This document shows, piece by piece, positions 31,280 to 34,460 of a stretch of 34,460 nucleotides of DNA. Numbering within the stretch: the stretch's first letter is position 1; each line of letters starts with the position of its first letter. A model generated the notes under the pieces. That model was not told the origin of the DNA. It did no database searches and worked only from the letters and a program-made list of their open reading frames with translations. Both the position numbers and the translations under genes were made by a program. Source of the DNA: an uncultured Erysipelotrichaceae bacterium (GTDB lineage Bacteria; Bacillota_I; Bacilli_A; RF39; UBA660); assembly GCA_948442015.1 (NCBI GenBank), contig CAOJRP010000015.1, positions 1 to 34,460 on the forward strand, written 5' to 3'.

Positions 31280-32254
31280 ATGAAAAAGATAAAAATAATA
31301 ATTCCATTAATAATAGCATTTATGTTAGGAATAAGTACAACAGTAACAGCAACAACAATATTTAATAGTAAGGATATAACATATAGTAATGAGAAAACAG
31401 AAGTTACTAATGTTAAAGATTCATTAGATGAATTATATAGTAAATTAGGAAAATGTCCAGAAGGGAAATGGTGTTATAATGAACCTAAAACTATGACAGA
31501 TAGAGTAGAGCTAGGAGATTACATTATTATGACTCCAACAACTACAAGTTATGCAATTTCTAAAGATTTAACTGGATACTCAAGTGATCAAACAATAAAT
31601 CCAAGTGAATTAAATTTATGGCGAGTAATAAAGAAAAATGAAGATGGAACAATAGAAATGGCATCAGAATATGTATCAAATGAAAAAATATATTTTAGTG
31701 GAAAAACAGGATATATAAATTTTATTGGAGCTTTAAATACAATAGCATCGCAATATACAAATGACAAATATGTAGCAAAAACAAGACATATTGGATATAG
31801 TAATCAAACACAAACCATAACAGATATAAGCTTGCTTTCTAAAACATCCCCACCATGGGATGGAATGACATGTAAATTTTGGACTTGCACTGAAAGTGGA
31901 TTTACAGAAACACAAGAAAAACAAGGTGCTGGAGATATTGGATACATGTCTGACTATAAATTAGTGAATCCAGTTTTCGGAACTATGAAATCTAATGACT
32001 TAAGTGGAAAAACGGCCGATTATTGGCTCGCTTCGCGCCACTATAATAAACGAAGTGATTCTGAATGGTGGTTTGTTGGTCGTCGTGTCGATACTTTTGG
32101 TGAGGTAAATGGTTACCGTTTATATTATTATAATAATGGTTTTGAAGATATCACCCCTAAATATGCTATTCGTCCTATTCTAACATTAAAATCAAATGTT
32201 GAAATAAAATCTGGTGATGGTAAAAGTGCTAGTACTGCTTATCAATTAAAATAG
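31280..32254 (+). CDS. Secreted or membrane-anchored protein with DUF6273-like C-terminus
   Basis: A 324-residue protein. Residues 1-26 are a signal peptide or anchor (KKIKIIIPLIIAFMLGISTTVTATT). Residues ~30-60 are a charged helical stem (VKDSLDELYSKLG). The rest is a globular domain with LWRVIKKNEDGTIEMAS and, in the last 80 residues, DYWLASRHYNKRS...WWFVGRRVD...YAIRPILTLKS. The YWLxSR....V....RP.L.L pattern is that of DUF6273-like, FGE/lectin-fold domains of surface proteins in gut Bacillota. From codon 245 (about 32012) codon choice changes sharply. AGATAGG precedes the ATG. A role at the cell surface is inferred. Confidence 0.6.
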   Translation: MKKIKIIIPLIIAFMLGISTTVTATTIFNSKDITYSNEKTEVTNVKDSLDELYSKLGKCPEGKWCYNEPKTMTDRVELGDYIIMTPTTTSYAISKDLTGYSSDQTINPSELNLWRVIKKNEDGTIEMASEYVSNEKIYFSGKTGYINFIGALNTIASQYTNDKYVAKTRHIGYSNQTQTITDISLLSKTSPPWDGMTCKFWTCTESGFTETQEKQGAGDIGYMSDYKLVNPVFGTMKSNDLSGKTADYWLASRHYNKRSDSEWWFVGRRVDTFGEVNGYRLYYYNNGFEDITPKYAIRPILTLKSNVEIKSGDGKSASTAYQLK

Positions 32255-32263
32255 AAGATATAT

Positions 32264-32426
32264 TATTTTCTATACGGAAGAATATTTAATCGTTTTAGTA
32301 AAAAAATTATATTATTTTTCTTAAGTTTTTAAATTGCAACCACAAAGATTTAATAACTTAACTATTATTATTTTTTCCAAAAAATAATATATACTAAAAT
32401 ATAAATATTCTTCCATATAAAAAATA
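32264..32426. repeat. 163-bp imperfect palindromic element
   Basis: Bases 32264-32288 and the reverse complement of 32402-32426 agree at 23 of 25 positions. The likeness goes on inward (TTTTAGTA at 32293-32300 and its complement near 32392-32399) and weakly through the middle. It lies after the surface-protein gene. No target-site duplication is obvious and no gene lies inside. Confidence 0.6.
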
Positions 32427-32428
32427 GT

Positions 32429-32457
32429 AAAAGGTGCTAGTAACAACACCTTTTTTA
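32429..32457. terminator. Bidirectional terminator
   Basis: AAAAGGTG (32429-32436) and CACCTTTT (32447-32454) form an 8-bp stem. T-runs follow on both strands (TT on plus inside a T6 run; ACTATTTTTTATA on minus). It closes the ABC permease gene and possibly the surface-protein gene. Confidence 0.65.
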
Positions 32458-33600
32458 TGAGAAAAGAACTTTTTCCGATTTATATTGCTTAATAATAATT
32501 CCAAGTACTAAATTGATAATTATAATCGTTGAAACAAACATTAAGAATATATAAAAGTAATTAATATTTCCAACGGTAATATCTGTAAATAAAAGCGTAA
32601 AATTTAAGAAAGGTACAAGTGATAATAAAGCTGATGATGAAATATTAATCATAAATGCTATCATACCTGGAAAGAAAGATATAAATGTTAACGGAGTTAG
32701 CGCACTTTGGGCTTCTTTAAAAGTTTTAGAGCGACTTGCTATAGCAATACATAAACCACTAATTAAGAAAGAATAAGCAATAATTACTAGACTAGCAAAG
32801 ATAATACTTTCACCACTTAACATCAAGTTTATTCCTTCATAAGTTTCAAACATATTATTAGCAACACTCAAAGAAACAATCGTTAAAATCAAACTAATAA
32901 CTCCAGTAATTATTGAAGATAGTGTAACACTTAAAAATTTGCCAATAATGATATCTTTACTACGAATCGGAAAAGTTAATAATGTTTCTAAAGTACCTCT
33001 TTCTTTTTCACCAGCAGTTGTATCTGTAGATGGGTAAGTTGCTGATACAGTTATAGCCATAATAATAAATAAGAAAGCATAATTAATGATATAACTAGCA
33101 AAATAATTGTCCACCTCTTGAATATCTTTTTCCACATTAATAATTGATAAAACATCTTCGGCACTTATATTATTTTCGCTTAAATATTCCCTTTGAAGAT
33201 ATTCTTTATATATAGAAAAGTAATTATCAACTAGCGACATTGCATAACTTGTTGTTTCATTATCTTCGCCATGAATAGTATATTTATTACCTTCTTTAGT
33301 AATATATAAATCTATTTCATTATTTTTATAAGCTTCTTCAAGTTTTTGTTCATCTAGTATTTTATCTTCAATTTGTAACTCTTTTAAAATGTTTTTTTCA
33401 ACTTCGGTTAATTCATAAGAAAAACCAATCTTATTATATTCATCAACTGATTTATTTACTTGGGACTCAAACAAAGCTGACATCCCAATAACTAATAAAG
33501 GTATCATAAGAGGAATAATTAACATCATTGAAAGTGATTTTTTATCACGAAACATTTCTCTTAATTCTTTTTTTAACATATTAAATAAATTATTTTTCAT
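32455..33600 (-). CDS. ABC-2 type transporter permease (NatB-like)
   Basis: A 381-residue membrane protein. It has an N-terminal helix (about residues 22-44, LSMMLIIPLMIPLLVIGMSAL), a ~130-residue extracytoplasmic loop, then a run of five to six helices, with the ABC-2 element TAGEKERGTLETLLTFPIRSKDIIIGKFLS before the second of them. This layout matches NatB/YhfK-type exporters. Frame openness allows a TTG start 15 bases upstream, but GGAGG is correctly placed only for the ATG at 33598-33600, which overlaps the stop of the ATPase gene by 11 bases (coupled translation). The transported substrate (ions, antibiotics or lipids) is unknown. Confidence 0.88.
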   Translation of the reverse strand: MKNNLFNMLKKELREMFRDKKSLSMMLIIPLMIPLLVIGMSALFESQVNKSVDEYNKIGFSYELTEVEKNILKELQIEDKILDEQKLEEAYKNNEIDLYITKEGNKYTIHGEDNETTSYAMSLVDNYFSIYKEYLQREYLSENNISAEDVLSIINVEKDIQEVDNYFASYIINYAFLFIIMAITVSATYPSTDTTAGEKERGTLETLLTFPIRSKDIIIGKFLSVTLSSIITGVISLILTIVSLSVANNMFETYEGINLMLSGESIIFASLVIIAYSFLISGLCIAIASRSKTFKEAQSALTPLTFISFFPGMIAFMINISSSALLSLVPFLNFTLLFTDITVGNINYFYIFLMFVSTIIIINLVLGIIIKQYKSEKVLFS

Positions 33601-34348
33601 CGTCTTTTCCTCCAATTAATGCAAAGAAAGCATCTCTTAAATTTGTTTTTTTTGTGTCTTTTTTAATTTCTTCAGGTGTTCCTTCTTTTATAATTACTCC
33701 TTTATTAATCATAATAACATAATCACAAATATTTTCAGCTTCTTCCATATAATGTGTTGAGTAAAGAATAGTTTTCCCTTTTTGTTTTTCTTTTTTAATA
33801 AAATCAAGAATTACTTGACTAGAAATAATATCTAAACCACTTGTCGCTTCATCTAAAATATAATATTTGGGATTATGAACTAAACAACGAGCTATATTTA
33901 CTCTTTGAGTTTGTCCAGTTGAAAGATTAGCAATTCGATTATAGAGAAAACTTTCCATATCTAATTCTTTAGAAATAGTTTTAATTCTTTTATCGATAGT
34001 TTTCTTATCTACTTCATAAATTTCAGCACACATTTTTAAAAGTTCATATGTTGTTAAAGTATTATAAATTTTGGTATTTCCTGATAAATAAGCAATACTT
34101 TTTTTTATTTCTATCTCATTTTTAGAATAGTTTTTACCATCAAACTCTATTTTACCTTCTGTTGGTTCTAAAATACCTGCAATCATTCTTAAAAGTGTCG
34201 TCTTTCCGGCCCCGTTAGGTCCTAATATACCGATAATTTCTCCTTCATGAGCTTCAAAAGAAATCCCATTATCAGCATAAAACTCTTCTTTTTGTTTTTT
34301 TGCATTATAACGAATAAATTTCTTTTTTAAATTTTCTACTTTTAGCAT
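33590..34348 (-). CDS. ABC transporter ATP-binding protein (NatA-like)
   Basis: A 252-residue ATPase. Walker A is GILGPNGAGKTTLLRM, the Q-loop region is LSGNTKIYNTLT, the signature is NLSTGQTQRVNIARCL, Walker B is YYILDEATSGLD and the switch His is in LYSTHYMEEAE. It partners the NatB-like permease by overlapping its start. The frame extends 18 bases further to a TTG, but GAGGGAAG upstream of the ATG at 34346-34348 supports that ATG. The two genes form a complete two-gene export system of the NatAB type. Confidence 0.92.
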   Translation of the reverse strand: MLKVENLKKKFIRYNAKKQKEEFYADNGISFEAHEGEIIGILGPNGAGKTTLLRMIAGILEPTEGKIEFDGKNYSKNEIEIKKSIAYLSGNTKIYNTLTTYELLKMCAEIYEVDKKTIDKRIKTISKELDMESFLYNRIANLSTGQTQRVNIARCLVHNPKYYILDEATSGLDIISSQVILDFIKKEKQKGKTILYSTHYMEEAENICDYVIMINKGVIIKEGTPEEIKKDTKKTNLRDAFFALIGGKDDEK

Positions 34349-34433
34349 TAATAACACTTCCCTCAAATTTAATTATACTACAACTTTTTCTAAATGAATA
34401 ATTTTTTAATGAATACTCCCCGGAGCGAGCTCT

Positions 34434-34454
34434 AAATTGTCCACTGGACAATTT
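34434..34454. repeat. Palindromic hairpin at window end
   Basis: AAATTGTCC (34434-34442), a three-base loop and GGACAATTT (34446-34454) form a perfect 9-bp stem. It is preceded by a GC-rich CTCCCCGGAGCGAGCTC tract (34416-34432), which stands out in this AT-rich DNA. No adjacent T-run marks it clearly as a terminator, so it may be a repeated extragenic palindrome. Confidence 0.5.
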
Positions 34455-34460
34455 CCTTTC

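Noticed and set aside
31280-32254. Complete diversity-generating retroelement
   Set aside because: No reverse transcriptase, accessory gene or template repeat is present in the window; only the composition switch in the surface gene supports variability.

Overview
The window is AT-rich DNA (GC roughly a quarter to 30%, judged by eye). It carries short intergenic regions, AGGAGG- or GTGAGG-type ribosome binding sites and Gram-positive promoters, which points to a Bacillota genome. Two things narrow it. The YutD-family gene ends in TGA while tryptophan is read from TGG, so the code is the standard bacterial one and not the Mycoplasma code. A YutI/YutH/YutD/YunB-like block (25.6-29.9 kb) echoes the yut/yun neighbourhood of Bacillus and points to a spore-forming, or recently spore-forming, member of the Bacilli. 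I cannot name the species.

Layout. Positions 1-700 hold the end of an HTH/membrane regulator and a coupled 33-residue membrane peptide. Positions 0.7-11.3 kb, all on the minus strand, are an accessory region of small enzymes and regulators: acyltransferase 3, two DUF3592 proteins with a decayed neighbour, an MBL hydrolase, a PEBP protein, GNATs, a YdeI-like protein, an HTH/zinc-ribbon protein and a KilA-N protein. It also holds a TetR / GNAT-YoaP / radical SAM operon and an HxlR regulator beside a non-canonical MBL-fold protein. Positions 11.5-15.9 kb hold an ECF sigma factor with its likely membrane anti-sigma partner, a GNAT, a DUF4299-like protein, small membrane proteins, a truncated RhuM gene and another gene remnant.

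Positions 15.9-21.5 kb hold the least familiar material. A 951-residue protein has six degenerate ~50-residue repeats and a CC/GG-motif C-terminal domain. Just upstream lies a 425-residue protein with a PemK/MazF-like barrel, and opposite them is a decayed three-piece gene. Positions 21.5-25.6 kb hold a hypothetical gene, an HD phosphohydrolase, a four-tRNA array (Phe, Asp, initiator Met, Ser, minus strand), tRNA-Leu (plus strand), a shattered P-loop kinase gene, a C39-like peptidase and an S1-domain protein. Positions 25.6-29.9 kb are the yut/yun-like block, interrupted by a repeat-rich, Met/Gln/Pro-rich protein. Positions 30-34.4 kb carry a HAD phosphatase, an XRE repressor with an operator array, a secreted or anchored protein whose last 80 codons differ in composition from the rest, a 163-bp inverted-repeat element and a NatAB-type ABC exporter.

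How genes work together. The sigma gene has an excellent ECF promoter (TGAAAC-N16-CGAC), so the sigma/anti-sigma pair is probably autoregulated. HxlR probably controls itself and the adjacent MBL-fold gene through related palindromes. TetR probably represses its own three-gene operon. At least five genes or gene pieces are visibly decayed, which marks 14-25 kb in particular as an actively degrading accessory region.
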